64,000 nucleotides of DNA from Virgisporangium ochraceum (GCF_016863655.1 NZ_BOPH01000088.1:248001-312000); one strand, 5' to 3'. Positions 52,007 through 60,924 are shown, numbered from the stretch's first letter. A program made the numbers and translations. The notes: generated by a model not told the origin, from the sequence alone.

Positions 52007-52426
52007 ATGGGAAGGCACAGCGTGATCTCGATCCGTCGCCCGGGTTCCGGGCCGGTGGTCGCGGCCGACCAGCTCCGATCCGCGATCGACGACTTCCGCG
52101 AGGCTCAGTACTGCCGGCGCAGGGCCGAGGAGTGCCAGCGGCAGTGGGAGGCCGGACGGGAGTCGGAGATCGACCACGTCAAGGAACTGGCCCACACCGG
52201 CGACCGCCGGTTCCGGGGCCGCAACGACCGCGAGCTGACGACGATCGGAACGATCCGGTGGGCACAGTCGACGCAGGCCCAACGGCTGCGCCGGCGGGAG
52301 GAGCGGTACACCAGGCGGGCGATGCTCGACCTGGCGTTCGCGCGGTTCCTGACGCACCTGCAGGAGCTCTCCGGTGAGGGCGTTCCGCCCGTCACCGGCC
52401 GGACGGAGGCCGACGACGCGAGGTGA
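52007..52426 (+). CDS. Hypothetical helical, charged protein
   Basis: 139-aa soluble protein, almost entirely helical and arginine/glutamate-rich (REAQYCRRRAEECQRQWE and RWAQSTQAQRLRRREERY stretches). No family recognised. ATG at 52007, two bases after the USP stop, with GGAGG upstream. Last gene of the three-gene unit that begins at 50666, before a terminator. Confidence 0.65.
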   Translation: MGRHSVISIRRPGSGPVVAADQLRSAIDDFREAQYCRRRAEECQRQWEAGRESEIDHVKELAHTGDRRFRGRNDRELTTIGTIRWAQSTQAQRLRRREERYTRRAMLDLAFARFLTHLQELSGEGVPPVTGRTEADDAR

Positions 52427-52439
52427 ACCCGGTTGGCGC

Positions 52440-52468
52440 GGCCGCGTGATCCGCTGGATCACGCGGCC
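52440..52468 (+). terminator. Terminator hairpin
   Basis: Perfect 13-bp arms GGCCGCGTGATCC and GGATCACGCGGCC with a 3-nt loop, 13 bp after the stop at 52426; also faces the convergent permease. Confidence 0.82.
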
Positions 52469-52523
52469 GTTCCGGCCCCGGTGCACTCATCAGGAACCGG
52501 CTCCTGCCGTCCGGGGTGTTCGT

Positions 52524-55073
52524 CTACTCGTAGGCGATGGCGTTCAGGACGTCGAGACGGGCCGCGCGGATGGCCGGCAGCACGGCCGCGACGAGGCCGA
52601 TCACCGCGCCCAGCACCAGGTACGTCGCCATCTGCGACCAGGGCAGTGCGATGGTGGTGATTCCTTCGTCGCGCAGGCCCAGCACCACCGCGACACCCAG
52701 TCCGACGCCGACCACGAGACCCAGCACCGCGCCGAAGACGGAGATCAGCACGCTCTCCGCACCGACCATCTCCATCATCTGGCCACGACCCAGCCCGATC
52801 GCGCGCAGCAGCCCGAACTCGCGGGTGCGTTCGATCACCGACAGGGCGAGGGTGTTCACGATTCCCAGGACCGCGATGACGATCGACAACGCCATGAGGA
52901 TCTGGACCATCGCGAGCACGGTGTCCAGCACACGGGTCTGCTGACGGACGAAGCCGCTGCGGTCGGCGACACTGACCTCGGGGCTGTCGGCCAGCAGGTC
53001 TGCGACGTGTGCCTTCACCGTCGCGACCGACGCTCCCGGCGCGACATCGACGAACCCCATGCTGGGGTCGGCGGCCCGGAAGTTGGCCGCCTCCGCCGCG
53101 CTGGTCATCCACCCGGACCCGGCTGCGGTCTGCTCGTAGATCCCCTTGACCGTGAAGGTCCTGGCCGCACCCTTGGTCAACTGGACCGGGACGGTGTCGC
53201 CGACGTGCAGACCCTTGCCGGCGGCGGTCTTCTCGTCGATGACGAACTCGCCGGCGCCGAGCCCGTCGAGCGAGCCCGCCGTGACGGTCATGCCGAACAT
53301 GGAGTGCATCGTCGTGCTGTCGGTGACGGCGACGACCAGGGTCTGCTCGCCGTCGACGAGGGCGACGTCGGCGTAGGTGCCCAGGACGGCGTCGACGCCC
53401 GGCAGCGCGCGGGCGCGGTCGAGAACCGCGGTGTCGAAGTTCGGGCGCAGCCCGTTGACCGGGTCGCCGGCGATGATGAGCTCGGCGCTGATCCGGTCGT
53501 CCATGACGTGCTCGACGCTCCGGGTCACCGAGGTGAGGATCACGTTGATGCCGGTGATCAGGGCGATGCCGATCATCAGCGCGGCCGCGGTGATCGCGGT
53601 GCGACGCGGGTTGCGGGTGGAGTTGCGCTCGCCCAGCCGTCCCGGCGTCCACCGCCGGAACACGGCGCCGAGGGCGGCGACCACGGGGCGGGCCAGCGCC
53701 GGGGTCAGCGCCGTGATCCCGACCAGTGTGACCAGCAGCCCGACCAGGAGGGCGATCAGCGAGTTGCCCTCACCGGCCCGGTCGGTCAGCCCCGCCAGCA
53801 TGGTCGCGGCGCCGACAACGGTCACCGCGCCGCCGACCGCCGCGATCCGCGAGAGCCTGACGCCGGGGGCCGCGGACTCCTGCATCGCGGCGACGGGCGC
53901 CACCCGGGCGGCGCGCAGAGCAGGAAGCAGCGCCGCCACCACCGTGACGCCGATGCCGACGCCGAGACCACCGACCACCGCGGACAGCGGCACGGCGAGC
54001 GGTGCGAGCGTCACCCCGCCGCCGAGATAGGTGGCGTACAGCCAGGCGAGCAGGCGCCCGGTTCCGATGCCGAGCAGGAGCCCGACGACCGAGGCGACCA
54101 CCCCGACCAGCAGGGCCTCGAACTCGACCGAGGCGAGGAGCTGGCCGCGGCTCGCACCCATCGCCCGCATCAGGGCCAGTTCCCGGACGCGCTGGGCCAC
54201 GACGATGGAGAACGTGTTGACGATGAGGAACACGCCGACGAACAGGGCCACGAAGGCGAAACCCAGCAGGATGTAGTTGAAGAACCGCAGTCCTTCGTCG
54301 AGTTGCCGGCCGGCCTCGGCGGTCAGCTCCGCGCCGGTCTGTACGCGGTACGCGCCGCCGAGTTCGGCCGTCACACGGTCGCGTAACTGTGCCTCGGTCA
54401 CCCCGGCCGCCGCCCGCAGGTCGACCGAGGTGAAGACGTTCTCCTCGCCGAGCAGCAGCCTCTGCGCGGCCGGCGTGGTGAAGGCGACCATGGTCTCCCC
54501 GGCCAGGGAGTTCCGGTCGCCGGCGTATCCGAACACCCCCACGATCGTGAAGCCGCGCCGGGGCTCGAGCGTGACCACGTCGATGCGGTCGCCGACGGTG
54601 GACCCGGTTGCGTCGGCCAGCTCGCCGTTGATGACGACCTCGTCGTCGGTGAGTGGGCCGCGCCCGGTCCGCAGCGCGACGAAGTCGTCCTCGCCGGTCC
54701 AGTTGACGCCGAAGCGCGGCGCGCCGAAGGAGGTCAGCACCTTGCCGTCGGGGCCCACCACGCGGGCACCGTCCACGGACGAGACGCTGCCGGTGACCCT
54801 GGCGACGCCGGGGACGGCGCGGAGCCGGTCGACCAGGTCGGCCGGCAGGGTCGTGGGCGCGGAGCTGTATCCGAGGTCGACCTTCGGACGGGCCGTGACG
54901 CTGACGTCGATGGAGTCGTACGCGGTGCTGAACATGTCGGTGTAGGTGCGGCTCAGGGTGCTGGTCAGTACGAGGGCGCCCGACACCGCCAGCACGCCGA
55001 GAGCGACCGCCAGCCCCGACAGCAGCAGCCGCAGCTTGTGGGAGAGCAGGCTCTTGACCGTCGCGCGCAGCAT
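52524..55073 (-). CDS. ABC transporter permease, FtsX/MacB-like, two FtsX domains
   Basis: 849-aa membrane protein with an N-terminal helix (about residues 15-37), a large MacB-type extracellular domain, an FtsX domain (three helices), a second helix pair, another extracellular domain and a second FtsX domain with three helices at the C-terminus. This duplicated layout is common in actinobacterial antibiotic or lipid exporters. Start ATG overlaps the ATPase stop (TGATG). The stop lies 55 bp past the terminator hairpin. Substrate unknown. Confidence 0.87.
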   Translation of the reverse strand: MLRATVKSLLSHKLRLLLSGLAVALGVLAVSGALVLTSTLSRTYTDMFSTAYDSIDVSVTARPKVDLGYSSAPTTLPADLVDRLRAVPGVARVTGSVSSVDGARVVGPDGKVLTSFGAPRFGVNWTGEDDFVALRTGRGPLTDDEVVINGELADATGSTVGDRIDVVTLEPRRGFTIVGVFGYAGDRNSLAGETMVAFTTPAAQRLLLGEENVFTSVDLRAAAGVTEAQLRDRVTAELGGAYRVQTGAELTAEAGRQLDEGLRFFNYILLGFAFVALFVGVFLIVNTFSIVVAQRVRELALMRAMGASRGQLLASVEFEALLVGVVASVVGLLLGIGTGRLLAWLYATYLGGGVTLAPLAVPLSAVVGGLGVGIGVTVVAALLPALRAARVAPVAAMQESAAPGVRLSRIAAVGGAVTVVGAATMLAGLTDRAGEGNSLIALLVGLLVTLVGITALTPALARPVVAALGAVFRRWTPGRLGERNSTRNPRRTAITAAALMIGIALITGINVILTSVTRSVEHVMDDRISAELIIAGDPVNGLRPNFDTAVLDRARALPGVDAVLGTYADVALVDGEQTLVVAVTDSTTMHSMFGMTVTAGSLDGLGAGEFVIDEKTAAGKGLHVGDTVPVQLTKGAARTFTVKGIYEQTAAGSGWMTSAAEAANFRAADPSMGFVDVAPGASVATVKAHVADLLADSPEVSVADRSGFVRQQTRVLDTVLAMVQILMALSIVIAVLGIVNTLALSVIERTREFGLLRAIGLGRGQMMEMVGAESVLISVFGAVLGLVVGVGLGVAVVLGLRDEGITTIALPWSQMATYLVLGAVIGLVAAVLPAIRAARLDVLNAIAYE

Positions 55074-55852
55074 CAGCCCGCTCCTGTCGCCAGTTCCGGT
55101 TCCAGATGCCTCAGCTGTTCGAAGATCCGTTCGGCGGTCGGTTCGAACAGTTCCCGCACGATCCGGCCGTCGAGGAGGAACACGACCCGGTCGGCGTACG
55201 CGGCGGCGTTGGGGTCGTGGGTGACCATGACGATCGTCTGTCCGTACCGACGGACCGACTCGCGCAGGAAGCCCAGGATCTCGGTTCCGGACCGGGAGTC
55301 GAGGTTGCCGGTCGGCTCGTCGGCGAAGATGACGTCGGGCCTGGTGATCAGCGCCCGGGCGCAGGCGACCCGCTGCTGCTGACCGCCGGACAGTTCGGCC
55401 GGCCGGTGCTTGAGCCGCGGGGCGAGGTCGACCGCGTTGACGACCGTGCGGACCCAGGCGGCATCCGGCTTCCGTCCGGCGATCGCCAACGGCAGCAGGA
55501 TGTTCTCCTCCGCCGTCAGCGTCGGCAGCAGGTTGAACTGCTGGAAGACGAAGCCGATCTGCCGTCGCCGGAGCCGGGTGAGCCCGGCGTCGGACAGCCC
55601 CGTCAACCGGGTCCCGCCGACCCACACCTCACCGCGGGTCACCGAGTCGAGACCGGCCAGGCAGTGCATCAGCGTCGACTTGCCCGACCCCGACGGTCCC
55701 ATGATCGCGGTGAACCGGTGGCTGGCGATGTCGACGTCGACGTCGCGCAGTGCCACCACCTCCGCCGCGCCCGTCCCGTACACCTTCCATACGCCGACCG
55801 CGCGGGCGGCCGGCGCGGCGTCGGTCCCGACACTGTCCACTGTGGAGTCCAC
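55073..55852 (-). CDS. ABC transporter ATP-binding protein (LolD/MacB type)
   Basis: 259-aa ATPase: Walker A GPSGSGKST, signature LSGGQQQRVACARAL, Walker B VIFADEPTGNLD, H-loop VTHDP. Q-loop FVFQQFNLLPTLT. Partner of the two-FtsX-domain permease. GTG at 55852 is preferred because GGAGGTG lies 4 bp upstream; the frame is open to 55984 without a comparable site. No DosR-like box upstream. Confidence 0.9.
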   Translation of the reverse strand: MDSTVDSVGTDAAPAARAVGVWKVYGTGAAEVVALRDVDVDIASHRFTAIMGPSGSGKSTLMHCLAGLDSVTRGEVWVGGTRLTGLSDAGLTRLRRRQIGFVFQQFNLLPTLTAEENILLPLAIAGRKPDAAWVRTVVNAVDLAPRLKHRPAELSGGQQQRVACARALITRPDVIFADEPTGNLDSRSGTEILGFLRESVRRYGQTIVMVTHDPNAAAYADRVVFLLDGRIVRELFEPTAERIFEQLRHLEPELATGAG

Positions 55853-55996
55853 GGGACACCTCCGTCCGCGTCGTACGGCATCGGCCCGCGAACGGACCGG
55901 TGCTCTCGCCGACCACCGTGACGCGGCCGCCGGCGCGGGCGGAGGGCCATTGGTCCCGCCCGGCGGGGGCCGGTCAGCCGCCACCGGCGACGTGGC

Positions 55997-56410
55997 TCAT
56001 CGGGCGGCCCGGTCGACGAGCTCGTGCGCCAGCGCGAGACCGGTCGCGGCCGGGCCGCCCGGCCCGAGGTGCACGGCGTTGGTGTAGGCACCGTCGATGA
56101 GGACCGCCAGCTGGCCGGCCAGCGCCGCGGCGGCGGCCGGGTTTGCCGGGACGAGTCGTTCGGCGAGTCGGTGGAGACGGTCGTGCAGCGCGGTCCGGTA
56201 GTCGCGGGCGGCGCTGCGGGCCGGGTGGTCCGGGTCGGCGTACTCGATGCTGGCGTTGTTGAACGCGCAGCCGCGGAAGCCGGGACGGTGGCCTTGCCCA
56301 GGCCGGTCTCGCGGACCAGCTCGTCCATGCCGACCTCGTGCACGCCGCCGGCGTAGAACAGCCGGGCGGCGACGTCGAGGACGATCGCCGCCTCCCTCGG
56401 TCCCCACGTG
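55997..56410 (-). pseudogene. Truncated TetR-family regulator
   Basis: In the 3' part one frame encodes a TetR C-terminal domain (RGCAFNNASIEYADPDHPA to HELVDRAAR). A different frame nearer 56410 encodes an N-terminal helix-turn-helix start (GPREAAIVLDVAARLFYAGG, then GMDELVRETGLGKATV). The residues between them are absent and the frame changes, so the gene cannot make an intact regulator. The 5' end is cut off at about 56405, where the divergent SDR remnant begins. Confidence 0.6.
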
Positions 56411-56900
56411 TCTGCACTGCCGGTGGGCCTCGACCTCACCGACCCCGCCGGCGTCGGGGCCGCCGCAGACGCCCTGGCCGCCACGCCGGACCGCCTGGAC
56501 GTCCTGGTCAACAACGCGGCGGCGTTCGTCGACTGGACCGAGACCGCCACCAACGCCGACCTCGACGCCGCCCGTCGCGTCATGGAGACCAACCTGTTCG
56601 GCACCTGGCGCCTGACGCAGGCCCTGCTCCCGCTGCTGCGCCGAAGCCCCGCACCGCGGGTGGTCAACGTCAGCAGCGGCGGCGGCTCGCACGGCGACAA
56701 GAGCTTCGGGCTGACCGCGCGCGGCGGCATGGCCGCCAGCTACGGCATCAGCAAGGCCGCCCTCAACGCCCTGACCGCCACGCTCGCCACCGAGCTGGCC
56801 GACACCACCATCCTGGTCAACGCCGTCTGCCCGGGGCTCACGGCGACCTGGCCGGGTGCCGAGTCGATGGGCGCCCGTCCCGTCGCCGACAGCGCGGAGC
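56408..56900 (+). pseudogene. Short-chain dehydrogenase remnant
   Basis: Encodes the SDR middle (DLTDPAGVGAAADALAATP, RLDVLVNNAA, VVNVSSGGGSHGD, YGISKAALNAL active site YxxxK, and PGLTATWPGAESM), but lacks the N-terminal TGxxxGIG nucleotide-binding loop and the C-terminal end. It starts exactly where the divergent TetR remnant stops. Probably the product of a deletion that removed the promoter region and both 5' ends. Confidence 0.6.
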
Positions 56901-56909
56901 GCGAGCGGC

Positions 56910-56923
56910 GGGACCTTCGACCC
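56910..56923. promoter_or_regulatory. DosR-like box 17
   Basis: GGGACCTTCGACCC followed by TG. Ends 35 nt before the MBL gene ATG, the same distance as at the hydrogenase. Confidence 0.8.
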
Positions 56924-56958
56924 TGCCCGGGCGCACGGCCGGCGCGCATGGTGCGACC

Positions 56959-58374
56959 ATGACGAACACCTCCACGGGCGTCCCGGGCTCCGGCGAGACG
57001 ACCCTGCGCTTCCTGGGTGCGGCCGGAACGGTGACCGGTAGCAGGTTCCTCGTCACGGCTCCGTCGGGAGCGCGGATCCTGGTGGACTGCGGGATGTACC
57101 AGGGCCGGCGGGAGCTGCGCCGCCGCAACTGGGAGCCCTTCCCGGTGCCGGTGGGCACTCTCGACGCCGTCGTGTTGAGCCACGCCCACCTTGACCACTG
57201 CGGTTGGCTGCCCCGGTTGGTCCGGTCGGGCTACAGCCGTCCGGTGCTGTGTTCACCGGGGACGGCGCGGGTGGCGCCGATCGTCCTGCGGGACGCGGCC
57301 CACCTGCAGGAGGAGGACGCCGACCACGCCGGCCGCATGGGATCGAGCCGCCACCGTCCGCCGCTGCCGCTGTTCGACTCCTCCGACGCCGAGAAGGCGA
57401 TCGCGTTGCTGACGCCGGTGCCGATCGGCGAGCCGTGGACGTTCGGTCGGGACGTGTCGGTGGTTCTGCGCAACGCCGGTCACATTCTCGGATCGTCCAC
57501 TGTGGAGCTTCGGGCCGGCCGCCGCGGCGTGGTGTTCAGCGGGGACCTCGGCCGGCAGGACCATCCGTTGCTGGTTCCGCCCGACCCGCCGCCGGCCTGC
57601 GACGCGGTGGTCGTGGAGTCGACCTACGGCGACACCACCCATCCACCGCGCACCCCGCACCGGTTGGCGGAGCGGGTGGTGCGCGCACTGGACCGCGGTG
57701 GGGTGGTGCTGATCCCGGCCTTCGCCGTCGACCGGACGCCCGTGCTGTTGATGGAGCTGCGGTCGCTGATGCGCAGCGGCGCGGTGCCGTCGGTGCCGGT
57801 ATACGTCGACAGCCCGATGGCGTTGGCCGCGCTGGACGTGTACCGGACGGCGGTGCGCACCCGCGATCCGCAGGTGCGGCCGGAGATCGCCGCCGACCCG
57901 GGCGACCCGTTCGATCCGGGGACGCTGCACGTGGTGCCCGGGCCGCAGGAGTCGGCCACGCTCGACCGTGACCTCGGTCCGGCCATCGTGATCTCGGCGT
58001 CGGGGATGGCGACCGGTGGCCGCGTGCTGCACCACCTCGTCCACATGGCGCCCGACCCGCGCAACCTGATCCTGCTCCCGGGGTTCCAGGTGGCGGGGAC
58101 CCGCGGACGTGAGCTGCTCGACGGGGCGACCGCGCTCAAGATCTTCGGACGGTACGTCCGCGTGCGGGCCGAGGTGGCGGGCCTGGACGACCTGTCGGCA
58201 CACGCCGACTCCGACGGTCTGGTGCGATGGCTGCGATCGGCTCCGGCCCGCCCGTCGGCGTGCTTCGTCGTCCACGGCGAACCCGCGGCGTCGGCCGCCC
58301 TGGCCGCGCGCATCGATGGCGATCTCGGCTGGTGCGCGGTCGTACCCCGGCTCGGGGAACAGGTGCTCGTCTGA
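56959..58374 (+). CDS. MBL/beta-CASP RNA-processing-type metallohydrolase
   Basis: 471-aa protein with an N-terminal metallo-beta-lactamase fold (metal ligands H75, H77, D79, H80 in SHAHLDHCG; GHILGSS and SGDLG later), a beta-CASP insert and a C-terminal RMMBL-like motif (PGFQVAGTRGRELLDG, then DDLSAHADSDGLVRWL). This class includes CPSF-like nucleases; RNA cleavage or processing is expected but not proven. ATG at 56959, 35 nt after box 17. Next gene, the aldolase, begins 78 bp downstream with its own box. Confidence 0.87.
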   Translation: MTNTSTGVPGSGETTLRFLGAAGTVTGSRFLVTAPSGARILVDCGMYQGRRELRRRNWEPFPVPVGTLDAVVLSHAHLDHCGWLPRLVRSGYSRPVLCSPGTARVAPIVLRDAAHLQEEDADHAGRMGSSRHRPPLPLFDSSDAEKAIALLTPVPIGEPWTFGRDVSVVLRNAGHILGSSTVELRAGRRGVVFSGDLGRQDHPLLVPPDPPPACDAVVVESTYGDTTHPPRTPHRLAERVVRALDRGGVVLIPAFAVDRTPVLLMELRSLMRSGAVPSVPVYVDSPMALAALDVYRTAVRTRDPQVRPEIAADPGDPFDPGTLHVVPGPQESATLDRDLGPAIVISASGMATGGRVLHHLVHMAPDPRNLILLPGFQVAGTRGRELLDGATALKIFGRYVRVRAEVAGLDDLSAHADSDGLVRWLRSAPARPSACFVVHGEPAASAALAARIDGDLGWCAVVPRLGEQVLV

Positions 58375-58377
58375 GGC

Positions 58378-58391
58378 GGGACCTTCGCCCC
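58378..58391. promoter_or_regulatory. DosR-like box 18
   Basis: GGGACCTTCGCCCC, 3 bp after the MBL stop and 60 nt before the aldolase ATG. Confidence 0.68.
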
Positions 58392-58451
58392 TGACCACCG
58401 GCCGGGCGCGGCCGGACGCTCGGGAGAGACAGCCGACAAGGAGGCACTGTG

Positions 58452-59333
58452 ATGAAAGGCCACCGCTTGCGCCATCTCGACGCGGGGAAGAAGGCCCGCC
58501 TGTACCGGATCCTGTTCCAGCACGGGCTGTGCAACGGCACGGCGCTGTTCCTGCCCTACGACCAGGGGCTGGAGCACGGTCCGCGGGACTTCTTCGCCAA
58601 CCCGGCGTCCGGGAACCCGCGCTACATCATCGATCTGGCCGTCGAGGGAGCGTTCAACGGCATCGCGATCCAGATCGGTCTCGCGGAGAAGTTCTACTGG
58701 GACTATGCCGGCGAGGTGCCCTTGGTGCTCAAGCTGAACGGCAAGACCGAGATCCCATCCGACGACGCCGCCCTGTCGCCACTGCACGCGAGTGTCGAGG
58801 ACGCCGTGCGGCTCGGCGCCGACGCCGTCGGCTACACGATGTACGTCGGCACGCCGGCGCAGGAGCAGGACTTCGCGCAGTACCGGACGGTGCGTGAGGA
58901 CGCCCAGCGGCTCGGGATGCCGCTGATCGTGTGGGCCTACCCGCGCGGGTCGGCCATCGAGGCCAAGGGCGGCAAGAGCTCCTTCTACGCGGTCGACTAC
59001 GCCGCGCGCACCGCGAGCGAGCTCGGCGCCGACGTGGTGAAGGTGAACTTCCCGAAGCCCGACCGGCGCACCGGGGTCAGGGCCGAGTACGACGCCGAGT
59101 TCTCCAGCCAGCAGGCCGTCGAGGCCGTGGTCCGGTCAGCCAACCGCACGCTCGTACTGATCTCGGGCGGCGAGAAGGCCGGGGACGAGGCGATGGTGGA
59201 GAAGGCGCGACAGTCGATGGAGGCCGGCGCGACGGGTCTCATCTTCGGCCGCAACGTCTGGCAGCGCCCGCACGACGAGTCGCTGCGCTTCGTGTCGCGG
59301 CTACGCGAGGTCCTCGCGAAGTACCCGCGGTAG
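58452..59333 (+). CDS. Class I fructose-bisphosphate aldolase, DhnA/LsrF type
   Basis: 293-aa TIM-barrel aldolase. The Schiff-base lysine is K197 in ADVVKVNF, with DQGLEHGP and SGGEKAGDEAM phosphate-site motifs and RNVWQRP near the end. Close to archaeal-type class I FBP aldolase/LsrF. Metal-free aldolase under stress is a plausible way to keep glycolysis or gluconeogenesis running (inference). ATG at 58452 has AGGAGG about 7 bp upstream; GTG at 58449 is an alternative. Followed by a hairpin terminator. Confidence 0.87.
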   Translation: MKGHRLRHLDAGKKARLYRILFQHGLCNGTALFLPYDQGLEHGPRDFFANPASGNPRYIIDLAVEGAFNGIAIQIGLAEKFYWDYAGEVPLVLKLNGKTEIPSDDAALSPLHASVEDAVRLGADAVGYTMYVGTPAQEQDFAQYRTVREDAQRLGMPLIVWAYPRGSAIEAKGGKSSFYAVDYAARTASELGADVVKVNFPKPDRRTGVRAEYDAEFSSQQAVEAVVRSANRTLVLISGGEKAGDEAMVEKARQSMEAGATGLIFGRNVWQRPHDESLRFVSRLREVLAKYPR

Positions 59334-59345
59334 CTGACCACGACG

Positions 59346-59374
59346 GCGGGTGCGGACGGTTCGCCCGCACCCGC
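59346..59374 (+). terminator. Terminator hairpin
   Basis: 10-bp perfect arms GCGGGTGCGG and CCGCACCCGC with a 9-nt loop, 12 bp after the aldolase stop. Confidence 0.8.
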
Positions 59375-59449
59375 TCACGGCTGAGCAGGCAGCCTGAAGT
59401 CGTGTCAATGCGGCGACCCACCGCACCGACATGGCAGCCGAACCCGGAA

Positions 59450-59509
59450 GATCAGCTTCTCTGGAAGAAGGTGAAGCGCCATTTCACTCTTCTTCCTGAG
59501 AAGCTGATC
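59450..59509. repeat. Long imperfect inverted repeat (60 bp)
   Basis: Arms GATCAGCTTCTC-T-GGAAGAAG and CTTCTTCC-T-GAGAAGCTGATC enclose a short TGAA...TTCA inner stem. Only a T-T mismatch and one bulge interrupt about 24 paired bases. The sequence is far less GC-rich than its surroundings. Not explained by a gene. Possibly a second terminator, a REP-like element or a miniature inverted-repeat element. Confidence 0.7.
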
Positions 59510-59622
59510 ACTGAGGCGTTTCCACGCTCCGGAACCGGCATGTCGGGCGTCGACGGTGTCGGGCCCCGGCGCCCGGAAGCAGATCGGTCGCGCTGCTGCA
59601 CGCGAGCCAACGACTCACGACA

Positions 59623-59787
59623 CTAGGTGCGGGATCGGCGACGGCTGCGTGGTCGGACCTTCAGCGCACCCAGAAGGTCGATCGCGGCGCACACGGCCAG
59701 TGCCACGCCCCAGTCGTTCCACGGACCGAACAGCTCGACGTCCGGCGTGCGGAACAGCAGCCACACGACCAGCCAGATGAAAGTCAT
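59623..59787 (-). CDS. Small hydrophobic membrane protein
   Basis: 54-aa protein with one or two hydrophobic segments (MTFIWLVVWLLF and WGVALAVCAAIDLLGAL) and a basic RPRSRRRSRT tail. ATG at 59787 has GGGGGTGG upstream; longer frames to 59934 are not supported. DosR-like box 19 lies 193 nt upstream. The 59375-59622 stretch otherwise holds only the inverted repeat. Confidence 0.5.
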   Translation of the reverse strand: MTFIWLVVWLLFRTPDVELFGPWNDWGVALAVCAAIDLLGALKVRPRSRRRSRT

Positions 59788-59980
59788 GGTCCACCCCCTG
59801 GGCCTGACGGGACACCCGCCGGCGGATCGCGGACGGCACGCGATCATCTTGACGATGACGGGTCTAGCGGCGTCCTTGCCGTTCGGGTCCTTCCGGGGCC
59901 GCCGGTTTCCGTCGGCGGGTGTCGACTGAACCATCTCTCGTCATGGCCGTGGGTGATACGTCGCTTGGTCCCGGCGGGTC

Positions 59981-59994
59981 GGGACCAAGGTCCC
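59981..59994. promoter_or_regulatory. DosR-like box 19
   Basis: GGGACCAAGGTCCC, identical to box 16, preceded by a TTGGTCCC half-site at 59965. Between the small membrane protein (minus) and the end of the USP. Confidence 0.72.
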
Positions 59995-60007
59995 GGTCGG
60001 TCGACCG

Positions 60008-60823
60008 TCAGCGGGCGACGAGGACGGGGCAGTGGGCGTAGTGGACCAGCTTCTGGCCAACGGATCCGAGCAGCAGCCCGGTGAACCCGCCCCGGCCGCG
60101 GGTGCCGACGACGACGAGGTGGGCGGTGCTGGACAGCGCGGTCAGCACGCTGGCCGCGTCGCCCGGTGTCGCGACCGTCTCGACCGAGACCTCCGGGTAC
60201 TTGTCCCGCCACGGCTCCAGCCAGCCGTGCAGTTCCGCGTCCGCGTCCGCGCGCGATCGGGCGTCGGCCGCGCCGGTGAAGGCGTGGACGGCGGTGAGGA
60301 AGCACCCGCGTGCCGCGGCCGCTTCGAAGGCGGTTCCGACAGCGAGGTCCGCGCCGGCAGAGCCGTCGGTTCCGACCACCACCGGCGCGGTGTCGCGGTC
60401 GGTGCGCCCCCGCACCACGGCTACCGGTCCGCTCGCGTGCGTCGCCAGTTGCAGGCCGGTCGACCCGAGCAGCACGCTGCCGAAGCCGCCGTGTCCCCGG
60501 GAGCCGACCACGGTCAGCGCTCCCGCGTTCTCCATCAGCAGCGGTACGGGGTGGCAGCACACCGCGGTACCGGAGACCGGCGTGCCCGGTGCCGCCGCCC
60601 GCGCCTCGTCGAGGGCGTCGTCGACGACGCTCTGCGCACGGGCGCGGGCCACGCTGTCGAGATCGGCGCGGGCGGCGATCTCACCGACGAGCCACGGCGG
60701 GCGGTAGGCGTGCAGGACCCGCAGCCGCGACCCGCGCCGGGCCGCCTCGGCGGCCGCCCACCGGAGCGCCCGCCGGCTCGGGGCCGAGCCGTCGACGCCG
60801 ACCACCACGTCGGTCCTGTTCAT
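60008..60823 (-). CDS. Universal stress protein, tandem UspA domains
   Basis: 271-aa tandem USP. Loops GSRGHGGFGSVLLGS (first) and GTRGRGGFTGLLLGS (second), both complete. VVVGVDGSAPSRRAL start. GGAGGGAG upstream of the ATG at 60823; the longer frame is a shadow. Divergent from thioredoxin, with boxes 20 and 21 between them. Confidence 0.91.
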   Translation of the reverse strand: MNRTDVVVGVDGSAPSRRALRWAAAEAARRGSRLRVLHAYRPPWLVGEIAARADLDSVARARAQSVVDDALDEARAAAPGTPVSGTAVCCHPVPLLMENAGALTVVGSRGHGGFGSVLLGSTGLQLATHASGPVAVVRGRTDRDTAPVVVGTDGSAGADLAVGTAFEAAAARGCFLTAVHAFTGAADARSRADADAELHGWLEPWRDKYPEVSVETVATPGDAASVLTALSSTAHLVVVGTRGRGGFTGLLLGSVGQKLVHYAHCPVLVAR

Positions 60824-60892
60824 GGCGCTCTCCCTCCGCTGGCGGCGGTCACGGTCGAGCGTGCTACCGACCGCGACCGCTGCGACAGGGCC

Positions 60893-60906
60893 GGGCCGCA
60901 GGACCC
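60893..60906. promoter_or_regulatory. DosR-like box 20
   Basis: GGGCCGCAGGACCC, 69 nt upstream of the USP start. Confidence 0.62.
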
Positions 60907-60910
60907 GGGC

Positions 60911-60924
60911 GGGACCTTCGACCC
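60911..60924. promoter_or_regulatory. DosR-like box 21
   Basis: GGGACCTTCGACCC, 18 bp from box 20, 75 nt before the thioredoxin ATG. Confidence 0.78.

Noticed and set aside
52374..54386. Long plus-strand open frame opposite the permease
   Set aside because: Antisense shadow of the FtsX/MacB-like permease; no protein-like composition.
59393..59626. Open frame through the 60-bp inverted repeat as a transposase fragment
   Set aside because: About 60 residues with no catalytic motif I could match to any transposase family.
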